DNA of 64,000 bases, taken from assembly GCA_018814405.1 (NCBI GenBank), contig JAHIZO010000010.1, positions 1 to 64,000 on the forward strand, written 5' to 3'. This DNA comes from Gammaproteobacteria bacterium. GTDB lineage: Bacteria; Pseudomonadota; Gammaproteobacteria; Burkholderiales; Gallionellaceae. The notes beneath the pieces were generated by a model. The model was not told where the DNA came from. It was given only the letters and a program-made list of their open reading frames with translations, and ran no database searches. A program made the position numbers and the translations under genes. Positions 27,079 through 35,582 of this stretch are shown here, piece after piece; position 1 is the stretch's first letter, and each line of letters starts with the position of its first letter.

Positions 27079-28077
27079 ATGTTAACGAATGGATCCATAC
27101 TTATCACCGGCGGCACAGGCTCCTTTGGTCATGCCTTTGTTCCGCTCACGTTGGCCAAGTACAACCCGCGCCGTTTGGTCATCCTTTCACGGGACGAGAT
27201 GAAGCAATGGGAAATGGCCAAACTATATAGCGGTGATGACCGTGTTCGCTTCTTTATTGGCGATGTGCGCGATAAGGACAGGCTCGCTCGCGCACTTAAC
27301 GGTATAGATTATGTAGTGCATGCTGCCGCCACCAAGATTGTTCCTACTGCGGAATACAATCCCTTTGAATGCGTCAAAACCAACATTATCGGCGCGATGA
27401 ACCTTATCGACGCATGCATTGATAAGGGCGTGAAGCGCGTCGTTGCCCTGTCAACAGATAAGGCAAGTAGTCCTGCCAATCTGTATGGCGCTACTAAACT
27501 TGCTTCGGACAAACTCTTTGTCGCAGGGAATTCGTACTCGGGAGATGGAAATACCAGTTTCGGAGTGGTGCGCTATGGCAATGTCATGGGGTCCAGAGGA
27601 TCTGTGATCCCACACTTCCAATCACTTGCCGGCAAGGGCGTGCTTCCAATAACAGATGAGCGAATGACTCGCTTCATGATCACTCTTGAGCAGGGGGTCG
27701 AGCTGGTCTGGCATGCATTCGAGGATATGGTGGGCGGGGAAATATATGTGAAGAAGATCCCGTCCATGAAGGTCACCGATATGGCCCATGCGGTCTCACC
27801 CGATGCGCGCCATGAAGTGGTCGGGATCCGTCCTGGTGAGAAATTACATGAACAGATGATAGGTTACGAAGATGCCGCGAATACCTACGAATATGACGAC
27901 CACTACAAGATACTCCCGGCGATCCATAACTGGAATAATGATCCTGAGCGTATAAAAAATGGCCGTAGGGTCGCGCCTGACTTCACTTACTGCTCAGATA
28001 GCAATACAGAGTGGATGAGTGTCGACTCGCTTCGAAAATGGCTGGAACAGAATCGTGACAAGGTTGGCAGGGTCTGA
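27079..28077 (+). CDS. pseB: UDP-GlcNAc 4,6-dehydratase (inverting), pseudaminic acid pathway step 1
   Basis: 332 aa from ATG 27079 behind GGAGAGA; the earlier TTG at 27052 is unlikely. The nucleotide motif is SILITGGTGSFGHAF. Other PseB features are KIVPTAEYNPFECVKTNIIGAMNLI, STDKASSPANLYGATKLASDKLF (Tyr136/Lys140) and VRYGNVMGSRGSVIPHF. It makes UDP-4-keto-6-deoxy-L-AltNAc from UDP-GlcNAc. The five following genes supply most of the rest of the CMP-pseudaminic acid pathway in order C, F, G, formyltransferase-like, I. Confidence 0.94.
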   Translation: MLTNGSILITGGTGSFGHAFVPLTLAKYNPRRLVILSRDEMKQWEMAKLYSGDDRVRFFIGDVRDKDRLARALNGIDYVVHAAATKIVPTAEYNPFECVKTNIIGAMNLIDACIDKGVKRVVALSTDKASSPANLYGATKLASDKLFVAGNSYSGDGNTSFGVVRYGNVMGSRGSVIPHFQSLAGKGVLPITDERMTRFMITLEQGVELVWHAFEDMVGGEIYVKKIPSMKVTDMAHAVSPDARHEVVGIRPGEKLHEQMIGYEDAANTYEYDDHYKILPAIHNWNNDPERIKNGRRVAPDFTYCSDSNTEWMSVDSLRKWLEQNRDKVGRV

Positions 28078-28082
28078 TAACG

Positions 28083-29243
28083 ATGATTCCGTACGGACGA
28101 CAGGATATTTCCGAAGCAGATATCCAAGCTGTGGTGGAGGTGTTGCGTTCTGATTTTCTTACGCAGGGGCCAGCCGTGCCTGCGTTTGAGGATGCCGTCG
28201 CAAACTATTGTGGTGCCAAGTTTGCGATAGCCGCCAACAGTGCAACATCATCTTTGCATCTTGCTTGCCTAGCATTGGGTGTGGGGAAGGGCGATATTGT
28301 CTGGACCAGCCCGATCACTTTCGTGGCGAGTGCAAATTGCGCGCTGTATTGCGGTGCTGAGGTGGGGTTCGTTGATGTTGATTTGCGAACCTGCAACATG
28401 AGCGCGGATCTTCTGGCAGAGAAGCTTGCCGAAGCGGAAAGTAAGAATGAACTGCCCAAAGTGGTTATTCCGGTACATATGGGTGGCCAGTCGAGCGATA
28501 TGGCCGCGATCCATGCCTTGAGCCAGCGGTACGGATTTAAGATTATTGAGGACGCTTCGCATGCTATCGGCGGAAGGTACGGGAGTGGAATTATAGGCGG
28601 CTGTCGCTACAGCGATATCACCGTATTCAGTTTTCATCCGGTCAAGATCATCACCACGGGCGAGGGGGGGATGGCGCTGACCAATGACGAGCATCTGGCT
28701 AAACGAATGCGCTTGCTAAGAAGCCACGGTATTACACGCGACCCGGCAGATATGACCCATGAGCCGGATGGTCCTTGGTATTACCAGCAAATAGCACTAG
28801 GTTTTAATTACCGTATGACGGATATGCAGGCAGCTCTGGGGCTGAGCCAAATGCAGCGGCTTGATGAGTTCGTCGCGAGACGTCACGTCTTGGCGAAGCG
28901 ATATGACCTGTTGCTATCAGATTTGCAAGTGACGCTTCCATACCAACATCCTGAAAGCTATTCAGGGATGCATCTCTACGCGATCCGGTTGAACCTGAAC
29001 GAGATTCGCGCTACTCAGCGTGAGGTATTCGAGGCATTGCGAGCAGCTGATATTGGCGTGAATCTGCATTACATCCCGGTATATGCCCAACCCTATTTTG
29101 CAGCACTGGGCTTCAAGGCCGGTCTTTGCCCAGAAGCTGAACGATATTACTCTGAAGCTATTAGTCTGCCGATGTACACAGGATTGCAGGAGAGCCAGCA
29201 AGACCAAGTGGTGGCGGCATTGCGAAAGGCCATCAGCATATGA
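28083..29243 (+). CDS. pseC: Pseudaminic pathway aminotransferase
   Basis: 386 aa DegT/DnrJ/EryC1/StrS-family PLP enzyme. It opens with IPYGRQDISEADIQAVVEVLRSDFLTQGP, the hallmark of PseC. The PLP lysine is Lys188 in SFHPVKIITTGEGGM. EDASHAIGGRYG supplies the PLP-binding Asp. It transfers an amino group to C4 of the PseB product. Its stop overlaps the pseF start. Confidence 0.93.
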   Translation: MIPYGRQDISEADIQAVVEVLRSDFLTQGPAVPAFEDAVANYCGAKFAIAANSATSSLHLACLALGVGKGDIVWTSPITFVASANCALYCGAEVGFVDVDLRTCNMSADLLAEKLAEAESKNELPKVVIPVHMGGQSSDMAAIHALSQRYGFKIIEDASHAIGGRYGSGIIGGCRYSDITVFSFHPVKIITTGEGGMALTNDEHLAKRMRLLRSHGITRDPADMTHEPDGPWYYQQIALGFNYRMTDMQAALGLSQMQRLDEFVARRHVLAKRYDLLLSDLQVTLPYQHPESYSGMHLYAIRLNLNEIRATQREVFEALRAADIGVNLHYIPVYAQPYFAALGFKAGLCPEAERYYSEAISLPMYTGLQESQQDQVVAALRKAISI

Positions 29244-29944
29244 AAATCGCCGTTATTCCAGCAAGGGGCGGCAGCAAGCGCATCCCACGTAAAAATATCA
29301 AGGAGTTTTTTGGCAAACCGATGATCGCTTGGTCGTTGGAAGCGGCAAGGAGCTCGGGTGTATTCGATCGCATCATCGTTTCCACCGATGATGCTGAGAT
29401 CGCTGAAGTGGCGAAAGCCTGGGGCGCAGAGGTCCCTTTTAGCCGCCCGGATGCGCTTTCCAATGACTATGCAGGGACTACGGAAGTCATTGCCCATGCG
29501 ACACAGTGGATGCTGAGCCAAGGGGTGAGTGTAGACGCCGTTTGCTGTATCTATGCAACGGCACCATTCATTCGCGGGGAAGATATCAGGCTCGGTCTGG
29601 ATGCACTGCAATCGGGAGATTGGGCTTATGCGTTCACCGTGACCGATTTTGCTGCTCCGATATTTCGCTCATTCAGGCAGACGGAAAAGGGTGGGCTTGA
29701 GATGTTTTTCCCGGAACACTTTGCGACCCGGTCGCAAGATCTGCCGACGGCATTGCATGATGCCGGACAGTTCTACTGGGGGCGTCCCTCGGCATGGATA
29801 GAAGGGCTGCGAATCTTTGGTCATCAGTCAACGCCGTTGTTCATACCGCGCTGGCGCGTTCAAGATATTGATACGCAGGAAGACTGGGTCAGAGCCGAGA
29901 TATTGGCTCCTGGTATCGTGGGGCAGGGCGAGAAACATGCATGA
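29240..29944 (+). CDS. pseF: Pseudaminic acid cytidylyltransferase
   Basis: 234 aa. The CMP-nonulosonate synthetase signature IPARGGSKRIPRKNIKEFFGKPMIAWSLEAA lies at the N-terminus. Further motifs are IVSTDDAEIAEVAKAWGAEVPFSRPDALSNDYAGTTEV, DAGQFYWG and DIDTQEDWVRAE. It activates the nonulosonate with CTP. Its length fits PseF (about 230 aa). It overlaps pseC by 4 nt and is 3 nt from pseG. Confidence 0.93.
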   Translation: MKIAVIPARGGSKRIPRKNIKEFFGKPMIAWSLEAARSSGVFDRIIVSTDDAEIAEVAKAWGAEVPFSRPDALSNDYAGTTEVIAHATQWMLSQGVSVDAVCCIYATAPFIRGEDIRLGLDALQSGDWAYAFTVTDFAAPIFRSFRQTEKGGLEMFFPEHFATRSQDLPTALHDAGQFYWGRPSAWIEGLRIFGHQSTPLFIPRWRVQDIDTQEDWVRAEILAPGIVGQGEKHA

Positions 29945-29947
29945 GTC

Positions 29948-31027
29948 ATGCAGAACCGAATGAATGTCGCTTTTCGTACGGATGCTTCGGCCCAGATCGG
30001 AACTGGCCATTTCATGCGTTGTATGACGCTGGCGGGCGCTTTGCAACGTCGAGGCGCTTCTATCAGCTTCATCAGTCGCAAGTTGCCGGGGTATCTGCAC
30101 GAAATGCTGAAAGAAAAAGGGATGGAATATGTAGCACTGGATGCCTGTTCGGCTCCTTTTCCTGCGGACGAATTGGCTCACGCGAGTTGGCTCGGGGCCA
30201 GCCAGACTCAGGATGCGATAGCTACAGTTAAGGCGTCCGCTGGCCGGATATGGGACTGGCTCATCGTAGATCACTATGCACTGGATAGTAGATGGGAGTC
30301 CATGCTCTGCGATGTCGCCAAGAAATTGCTGGTTATCGACGACATCGCCGATCGTCAGCATCAATGTGACGTACTGCTCGACCAGAATCTTTTTTCAGAT
30401 ATGGATCGACGCTATTCAGGCAAAGTGCCCGCGAATGGCCGAATATTACTTGGTCCTGGCTATGCATTGTTGCGGGACGAATTCAAGAATCTGCATGGGC
30501 AGGTCAGTATGCGCACGGGGACTGGCAGAAGGGTGTTGGTATTCTTTGGTGGGGCAGATAAGGAAGATTGCACAGGACGTGCTATTGAGGCGCTGAAAGG
30601 TATCGGTGATCTGGAGGTGGATGTGGTGATTGGAGCATTGCATCCTTTCCGTGAGCAGATCGAGATGGAATGTGCGCGGCACGGATACGTGTGCCATGTT
30701 CAGACGGACAGGATGGCAGAACTCATGGCAATAGCTGATCTGGCGATCGGGGCGGGAGGGTCGGCCAGTTGGGAACGCTGTTGTATGGGATTGCCCACAG
30801 TGCTTGTGGCGCTGGCGGACAACCAAGTCGATATCGCAAAGGCATTGGATGAGTTTGGTGCCAGCATTTATGTCGGGACGCTGAAAGTGGCCGATGTTTC
30901 GGCGCTACGTTCTGTGATCACTGAACTGCTACGCACTCAGGAAAAACTGGCAGCGATGTCTGAGAAAGCCTATTCGCTAGTGGATGGTTTGGGGGCTGAA
31001 CGTGTTTGCCAAGTGATGGAGGCCTGA
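29948..31027 (+). CDS. pseG: UDP-2,4-diacetamido-2,4,6-trideoxy-L-altrose hydrolase
   Basis: 359 aa GT-B-fold hydrolase. The opening FRTDASAQIGTGHFMRCMTLA contains the catalytic-type His21. A central WLIVDHYALDSRWESML and a C-terminal AIGAGGSASWERCCMGLPTVLVALADNQ are typical of PseG. It cleaves UDP to release the free 6-deoxy sugar for PseI. ATG 29948 is 3 nt after pseF; the Met at codon 5 is an alternative start. Confidence 0.92.
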   Translation: MQNRMNVAFRTDASAQIGTGHFMRCMTLAGALQRRGASISFISRKLPGYLHEMLKEKGMEYVALDACSAPFPADELAHASWLGASQTQDAIATVKASAGRIWDWLIVDHYALDSRWESMLCDVAKKLLVIDDIADRQHQCDVLLDQNLFSDMDRRYSGKVPANGRILLGPGYALLRDEFKNLHGQVSMRTGTGRRVLVFFGGADKEDCTGRAIEALKGIGDLEVDVVIGALHPFREQIEMECARHGYVCHVQTDRMAELMAIADLAIGAGGSASWERCCMGLPTVLVALADNQVDIAKALDEFGASIYVGTLKVADVSALRSVITELLRTQEKLAAMSEKAYSLVDGLGAERVCQVMEA

Positions 31028-31028
31028 A

Positions 31029-31682
31029 ATGAATATTTCCATCTTGAGTAGCGACATCAAGCATCCAGTTATCGACGACCTAAAGGGCTGGATGAGAGAC
31101 ATGACCTCCAAAGGGCACTCAGTAGAGCTTGTATTCGATAAGGCGAGCTTGCGAGGTGGGGACATTCTGTTTCTGATCTCTTACCAGCAATTGATCGGAG
31201 AAAAAGAACGGGCTCAATACGGTGCCACACTGGTCCTGCATGCAAGTGACCTCCCCAAGGGCAGGGGATGGTCTCCGTACATCTGGTCTATTCTGGGTGG
31301 AGCAAATCAGATCACGGTTTGCTTGCTTGAGGCAAGCGAGCCTGTAGATAGTGGTGCCGTATGGTTGAGAAATAGCTTCAAACTCGAGGGGCACGAACTT
31401 CTTCCGGAGATACATGAGAAATTGTTCATGGCAGAGCTGAAACTTATGACGCAAGCGGTCGAACAGTTCGGTGCCGTCACCCCTGTCGAACAGGTCGGAG
31501 AAGCGGGAGTTTTTCTTCCGAAAAGGTCGCCGTCTGATAGTAGGCTGGACCCGGACAAGACGATCGCAGAGCAATTCGATCTTTTGCGTGTCGTCGATAA
31601 CCAAAGATATCCGGCATATTTTGATCATTGCGGAAAGCGCTATGTGATCCACATTGAGAAGGTAGGGCAAGATGAGCGATAG
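31029..31682 (+). CDS. Formyltransferase-family protein of the pseudaminic operon
   Basis: 217 aa. It resembles the N-terminal formyltransferase domain of Fmt/ArnA. TLVLHASDLPKGRGWSPYIWSILGG carries the catalytic-type His71, and EASEPVDSGAVW supplies Asp107. The Asn two residues before the catalytic His in Fmt and ArnA is Val69 here, so the Asn-His-Asp triad is incomplete. HxSDLPKGxGWSP-like versions recur in nonulosonate loci in my recollection, so this may be a family trait. It lies exactly where the PseH acetyltransferase step is needed and may N-acylate C4 with formyl or another group. Confidence 0.65.
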   Translation: MNISILSSDIKHPVIDDLKGWMRDMTSKGHSVELVFDKASLRGGDILFLISYQQLIGEKERAQYGATLVLHASDLPKGRGWSPYIWSILGGANQITVCLLEASEPVDSGAVWLRNSFKLEGHELLPEIHEKLFMAELKLMTQAVEQFGAVTPVEQVGEAGVFLPKRSPSDSRLDPDKTIAEQFDLLRVVDNQRYPAYFDHCGKRYVIHIEKVGQDER

Positions 31683-32730
31683 GACTGAAATAAGGATCGC
31701 CGGAAGAGTCGTTGGGCGGGGCCATCCCCCTTTCATCATTGCCGAGATGTCCGGCAATCATAACCAGTCACTGGAACGTGCACTGGAGATCGTAGAGGCT
31801 GCAGCAAAGGGTGGTGCACATGCGTTGAAGCTGCAGACCTATACGCCGGATACCATGACGCTCGATCTGGATGAGCGAGAATTCCATATCAGTGACCAGA
31901 ACAGTCTATGGGCGGGCACATCGTTGTATAAACTTTATGCAGAAGCCTGCACGCCGTGGGAGTGGCACAAGCCGATCTTTGCGCGTGCGCGCGAACTGGG
32001 CATGATTCCGTTCAGCACGCCTTTTGATGATAGTGCGGTGGACTTTCTCGAGGGTATGGACGTGCCCTGTTACAAGATCGCTTCATTTGAAAATACCGAC
32101 CTGCCCTTGATACGCCGCGTGGCGGCGACCGGGAAACCCCTGATCATTTCTACCGGCATGGCTAAGCTGTCTGAGCTGGATGAGACCGTTCGGGCTGCAC
32201 GTGAGGCAGGTTGTAATGAGTTGGTATTGCTCAAATGCACCAGCAGCTATCCGGCTTCGGCGGTGAATAGCAATATTCTTACTTTGCCACACCTGCGAGA
32301 GTTGTTCGGCTGTGAAGTAGGACTTTCAGATCACACTATGGGCATAGGTGTGGCAGTAGCGGCAGTCGCAGTGGGTGCCAGTGTCATTGAAAAACATTTC
32401 ACCCTGGATCGTTCAGCAGGTGGTGTGGATAGCGCCTTTTCTATGGAACCTGCAGAAATGGGGCAGCTGGTGGTTGAAACAGAACGTGCTTGGCAGGCGC
32501 TCGGAAAGGTGAGTTACGGGGTCACAGAGACAGAAAAAGCTTCTATCCAATTCCGCCGCTCTTTGTATGTGGTGCAGGATCTCAAGGTGGGAGAAGTGCT
32601 GACGCATGAGAATGTGCGTGCGATCCGGCCAGGCTTGGGCTTGCCGATAAAATATCTTGATCAGGTGCTGGGCCGGGCAGTGAAGCAGGATGTGAGACGG
32701 GGCACGGCCCTTAATTGGGACATGTTCTGA
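31672..32730 (+). CDS. pseI: Pseudaminic acid synthase
   Basis: 352 aa NeuB-family enzyme. The N-terminal TIM-barrel region includes FIIAEMSGNHNQSLERALEIVEAAAKGGAHALKLQTYTPDTMTL, with further motifs LISTGMAKLSELDE, LLKCTSSYPA and GLSDHTMGIGVAVAAVAVGASVIEKHFTLDRS. The C-terminal SAF (antifreeze-like) domain is VVQDLKVGEVLTHENVRAIRPGLGLP. It condenses the 6-deoxy-AltdiNAc product with PEP. The start overlaps the formyltransferase-like gene by 11 nt. Confidence 0.94.
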   Translation: MSDRTEIRIAGRVVGRGHPPFIIAEMSGNHNQSLERALEIVEAAAKGGAHALKLQTYTPDTMTLDLDEREFHISDQNSLWAGTSLYKLYAEACTPWEWHKPIFARARELGMIPFSTPFDDSAVDFLEGMDVPCYKIASFENTDLPLIRRVAATGKPLIISTGMAKLSELDETVRAAREAGCNELVLLKCTSSYPASAVNSNILTLPHLRELFGCEVGLSDHTMGIGVAVAAVAVGASVIEKHFTLDRSAGGVDSAFSMEPAEMGQLVVETERAWQALGKVSYGVTETEKASIQFRRSLYVVQDLKVGEVLTHENVRAIRPGLGLPIKYLDQVLGRAVKQDVRRGTALNWDMF

Positions 32731-32731
32731 G

Positions 32732-33754
32732 ATGGAGCTGCTGCGCGTCCTTATCGTTGGCTGCGGGAATATTGCGGGCACCTTTGATCAGGGGCGAGCC
32801 GGGAATGAACTTCCGTATACCCATGCAGGTGCATTCTTGCGCGATGGGCGTTTCATCCTATCTGCATGTGTCGAACCTGATACCGAAAAGCGCAAAGCAT
32901 TTATGGCCGCGTGGGGTATCAATAACGGGTATTCATCGCTGGAGCAGGTGGCAGAAACGGAAGACGGTTTCGATGTCATCAGCATCTGCTCTCCGACGCC
33001 AATGCACGCACAAAACCTTGAGTTGGCATTGAAATTGAAGCCACGGCTGATTTTCTGTGAGAAGCCCGTTACAACATCGCTCACGGAGTCCGAACGTTTG
33101 GTTGCTGCGTGCCGTGATGCCAATATATTGCTTGCAGTAAATCACACCCGTCGCTGGGCACCCGATGTCGCTGAGTTTCAGGCGGATATGCGAACAGGCA
33201 GATGGGGGCAGTTGCGTTCAGTGGTCGGTTTCTACAACAAGGGGATATTGAACAATGGTTCACACCTGATCGATCTCTTGCATCTGTTGCTTGGAAAGAT
33301 GGAGATCGAGAAGGTAGGAGAGCCGCTCCATGATTTCTTCCCGAATGATCCTACGGTCCCTGTCTGGCTAAAGGCCGCACAAGGTGTGCCTGTTCATCTG
33401 GTGTGTGGAAATGCAGCAGATTACGCACTATTTGAAATTCAGATGATCTTTTCGAAAGGCATGGTGACTATGGAAGACGGTGGATTCTTCTGGCGTGAAC
33501 GTCGTGCAGTTGCTAGCAATGCATTCAAGGGCTATCAAGTGTTAGGCGAGGGCGTTCGCCGAGACGGAGAATATCGCTTGGCCATGCAGAATGCTGCGGA
33601 CAATATTTTTCGTGCAATCACGTCGGGTGCTGCACTTGCGAGTACGGGAGAAACAGCGATTGCCACACAGCGCGTGTGCGAAGAGATCGCACGACTGGCT
33701 TGCACAAATCCGGAAAAAGTACGAGTACATTCCACTGGCGAAAAATCAGTATGA
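32732..33754 (+). CDS. Gfo/Idh/MocA-family sugar oxidoreductase
   Basis: 340 aa. The NAD(P)-binding opening is VLIVGCGNIAGTFDQ (7-21). The family catalytic motif EKP is Glu110-Lys111-Pro112 in LIFCEKPVTTSLTESE. It probably oxidises or reduces a nucleotide-sugar or free-sugar hydroxyl to give the keto substrate for the next gene's aminotransferase, with which it overlaps as ATGA. The order oxidoreductase, aminotransferase, acetyltransferase parallels WlbA-WlbC-WlbB/WbpB-WbpE-WbpD, but no UDP-GlcNAc dehydrogenase or epimerase is present. Confidence 0.85.
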   Translation: MELLRVLIVGCGNIAGTFDQGRAGNELPYTHAGAFLRDGRFILSACVEPDTEKRKAFMAAWGINNGYSSLEQVAETEDGFDVISICSPTPMHAQNLELALKLKPRLIFCEKPVTTSLTESERLVAACRDANILLAVNHTRRWAPDVAEFQADMRTGRWGQLRSVVGFYNKGILNNGSHLIDLLHLLLGKMEIEKVGEPLHDFFPNDPTVPVWLKAAQGVPVHLVCGNAADYALFEIQMIFSKGMVTMEDGGFFWRERRAVASNAFKGYQVLGEGVRRDGEYRLAMQNAADNIFRAITSGAALASTGETAIATQRVCEEIARLACTNPEKVRVHSTGEKSV

Positions 33755-35043
33755 CGAATATCAATAAAAACGAAATGCTGGCGCTATTTGGCGGAAACAA
33801 AACCATTCAGCGGCCATTCAAGCGCTACAACCCTATTGGAGAAGAAGAGGTGAATGCCGCCAAGCAGGTCGTCGAAAGCGGGGTCCTGTCGCAGTTTCTG
33901 GGTGTCTGGCACGAGGACTTTTATGGCGGCCCAAAAGTGCGGGAATTCGAGCAGGCGTGCGCGTCATACTTTGGCGTCAAGCATGCGATTACAGTGAATT
34001 CAGCGACATCGGGATTGATCGCAGCAGTCGGCGCGATCGGAATTGAGCCTGGTGATGAGGTCATCGTCAGTCCGTGGACAATGTGTGCCAGCGCCACTGC
34101 GATCTTGCATTGGAATGCTATCCCTGTATTTGCTGATATCGACCCGGAAACATTCAATCTTGATCCTGTTTCTGTTGAAGCAAATATCACCCCCTACACC
34201 AAGGCAATCATGGCAGTGGATATCTTTGGACACTCGGCCGATATGGATGTCCTCATGGAGATCGCCGCAAAACATGGTTTGAAAGTGATTTCAGATGCTG
34301 CTCAGGCACCGGGTGCTTTGTATGGGAATAGATATGCAGGAACACTGGCTCACGTCGGCAGTTACAGTCTCAATTACCACAAGCACATTCACACTGGTGA
34401 GGGCGGGGTACTGGTTACAGATGATGACGATATCTGCGAGCGCCTGCAGCTGATCCGTAATCATGCCGAGGCGGTCGTTGGCGGCAAGGGAGTTGCGAGT
34501 CTGTCCAATATGATCGGATATAACTTCCGCTTGGGCGAGATCGAATGTGCGATCGGTATCGAACAGCTCAAGAAGCTGAAGACACTGGTCGCATCGCGAC
34601 AGAACTCGGCAGCAAGACTATCTGCCGGACTAGAGGGATTGAAAGGCCTGCGCACGCCAGTTGTCAGGCCAAGTTGCACGCATGCCTATTACATCTACCC
34701 TCTGGTGCTGGACGTAGATGGTTTGGGGGTGAGCCGTGATCGCATTTGGGAAGCCTTGGTCGCAGAAGGAGTCGAGGGTCTGTCGCCAAGCTATGTCAAC
34801 TTGCACATGCTCCCTATGTTTCAGAAAAAGATCGCGTATGGGTCGGGGGGCTTTCCGTGGACATCCGAGATATGCAGGCGCAATGTGGACTATCGGCATG
34901 GCATTTGTCCGGTAGCGGAGGAGTTGCAGGAAAAGAGTTATCTGGGCTTCGCCATGTGCCTGAACGATTTGAGTGATCCGGATGTGGATTTGATCATAGA
35001 AGGATTCCGGAAAGTATGGCATCAAATGGAGAGCCTGAAATGA
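33751..35043 (+). CDS. DegT/DnrJ/EryC1/StrS-family aminotransferase
   Basis: 430 aa from ATG 33751, overlapping the previous stop; the longer frame from 33676 lies within the oxidoreductase gene. The PLP lysine is Lys211 in YSLNYHKHIHTGEGGVLV, with ISDAAQAPGALYG giving the PLP-contacting Asp. It is longer than WbpE/PseC-type enzymes (about 360-390 aa) and starts with LALFGGNKTIQRPFKRYNPIGEEEVNAA. This variant is also seen in aminocyclitol-like or unusual sugar aminotransferases, so the product is uncertain. Confidence 0.85.
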   Translation: MTNINKNEMLALFGGNKTIQRPFKRYNPIGEEEVNAAKQVVESGVLSQFLGVWHEDFYGGPKVREFEQACASYFGVKHAITVNSATSGLIAAVGAIGIEPGDEVIVSPWTMCASATAILHWNAIPVFADIDPETFNLDPVSVEANITPYTKAIMAVDIFGHSADMDVLMEIAAKHGLKVISDAAQAPGALYGNRYAGTLAHVGSYSLNYHKHIHTGEGGVLVTDDDDICERLQLIRNHAEAVVGGKGVASLSNMIGYNFRLGEIECAIGIEQLKKLKTLVASRQNSAARLSAGLEGLKGLRTPVVRPSCTHAYYIYPLVLDVDGLGVSRDRIWEALVAEGVEGLSPSYVNLHMLPMFQKKIAYGSGGFPWTSEICRRNVDYRHGICPVAEELQEKSYLGFAMCLNDLSDPDVDLIIEGFRKVWHQMESLK

Positions 35044-35582
35044 TTTACCAGTTGAATAAGGACTACTTTGTCAGGGCGCTTTCGGAAAGCGATCTGGAAG
35101 GTGCATATCCGGGGTGGTTCGAAGATCAAGAAGTATGCCGATACAACTCGCACGGAAAGTTCTTTCAAGCGCGGGAATATTTCCGGGAGTATTTGAACGA
35201 TTCGAACCGAAAGGATCGGATCGTCTGGGCGATCTGTCATGTCGTAGATGGGCATATCGGCAACGTATCCCTGCAGGATATCTCCTTGATCAACCGCACA
35301 GCAGAGTTCGCCATTCTGCTGGGGGATAAACGGCACTGGGGAAAAGGAGTGGGGACGCTGGTAGGAAGGAAGTTGCTGGAACATGGTTTCGAAAAACTGG
35401 GTCTGGAACGTATCCACTGCGGGACTGCAGCGACGAACAAGGGTATGAAAAAGCTCGCAGCAACTCTGGGCATGAGTCTTGAAGGTACGCGGCGCAAGCA
35501 CTTATTCCTTGAAGGAGCTAGGGTGGACATGCTGGAATATGGCATTTTGCGCACAGAGTTCGAGGAGAACGCGGCTCCATGA
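35040..35582 (+). CDS. GNAT-family N-acetyltransferase (PseH/RimJ-like)
   Basis: 180 aa from ATG 35040, which overlaps the previous TGA. The acetyl-CoA-binding motif A is LLGDKRHWGKGVGTLVGRKLLEHGFEKLGLERIHCGT, and the C-terminal LEGTRRKHLFLEGARVDMLEYGIL closely follows the PseH pattern. Two roles are plausible: it may be the PseH of the upstream pseudaminic operon, displaced by 2.3 kb, or it may acetylate the amine installed by the adjacent aminotransferase. Confidence 0.8.
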   Translation: MIYQLNKDYFVRALSESDLEGAYPGWFEDQEVCRYNSHGKFFQAREYFREYLNDSNRKDRIVWAICHVVDGHIGNVSLQDISLINRTAEFAILLGDKRHWGKGVGTLVGRKLLEHGFEKLGLERIHCGTAATNKGMKKLAATLGMSLEGTRRKHLFLEGARVDMLEYGILRTEFEENAAP

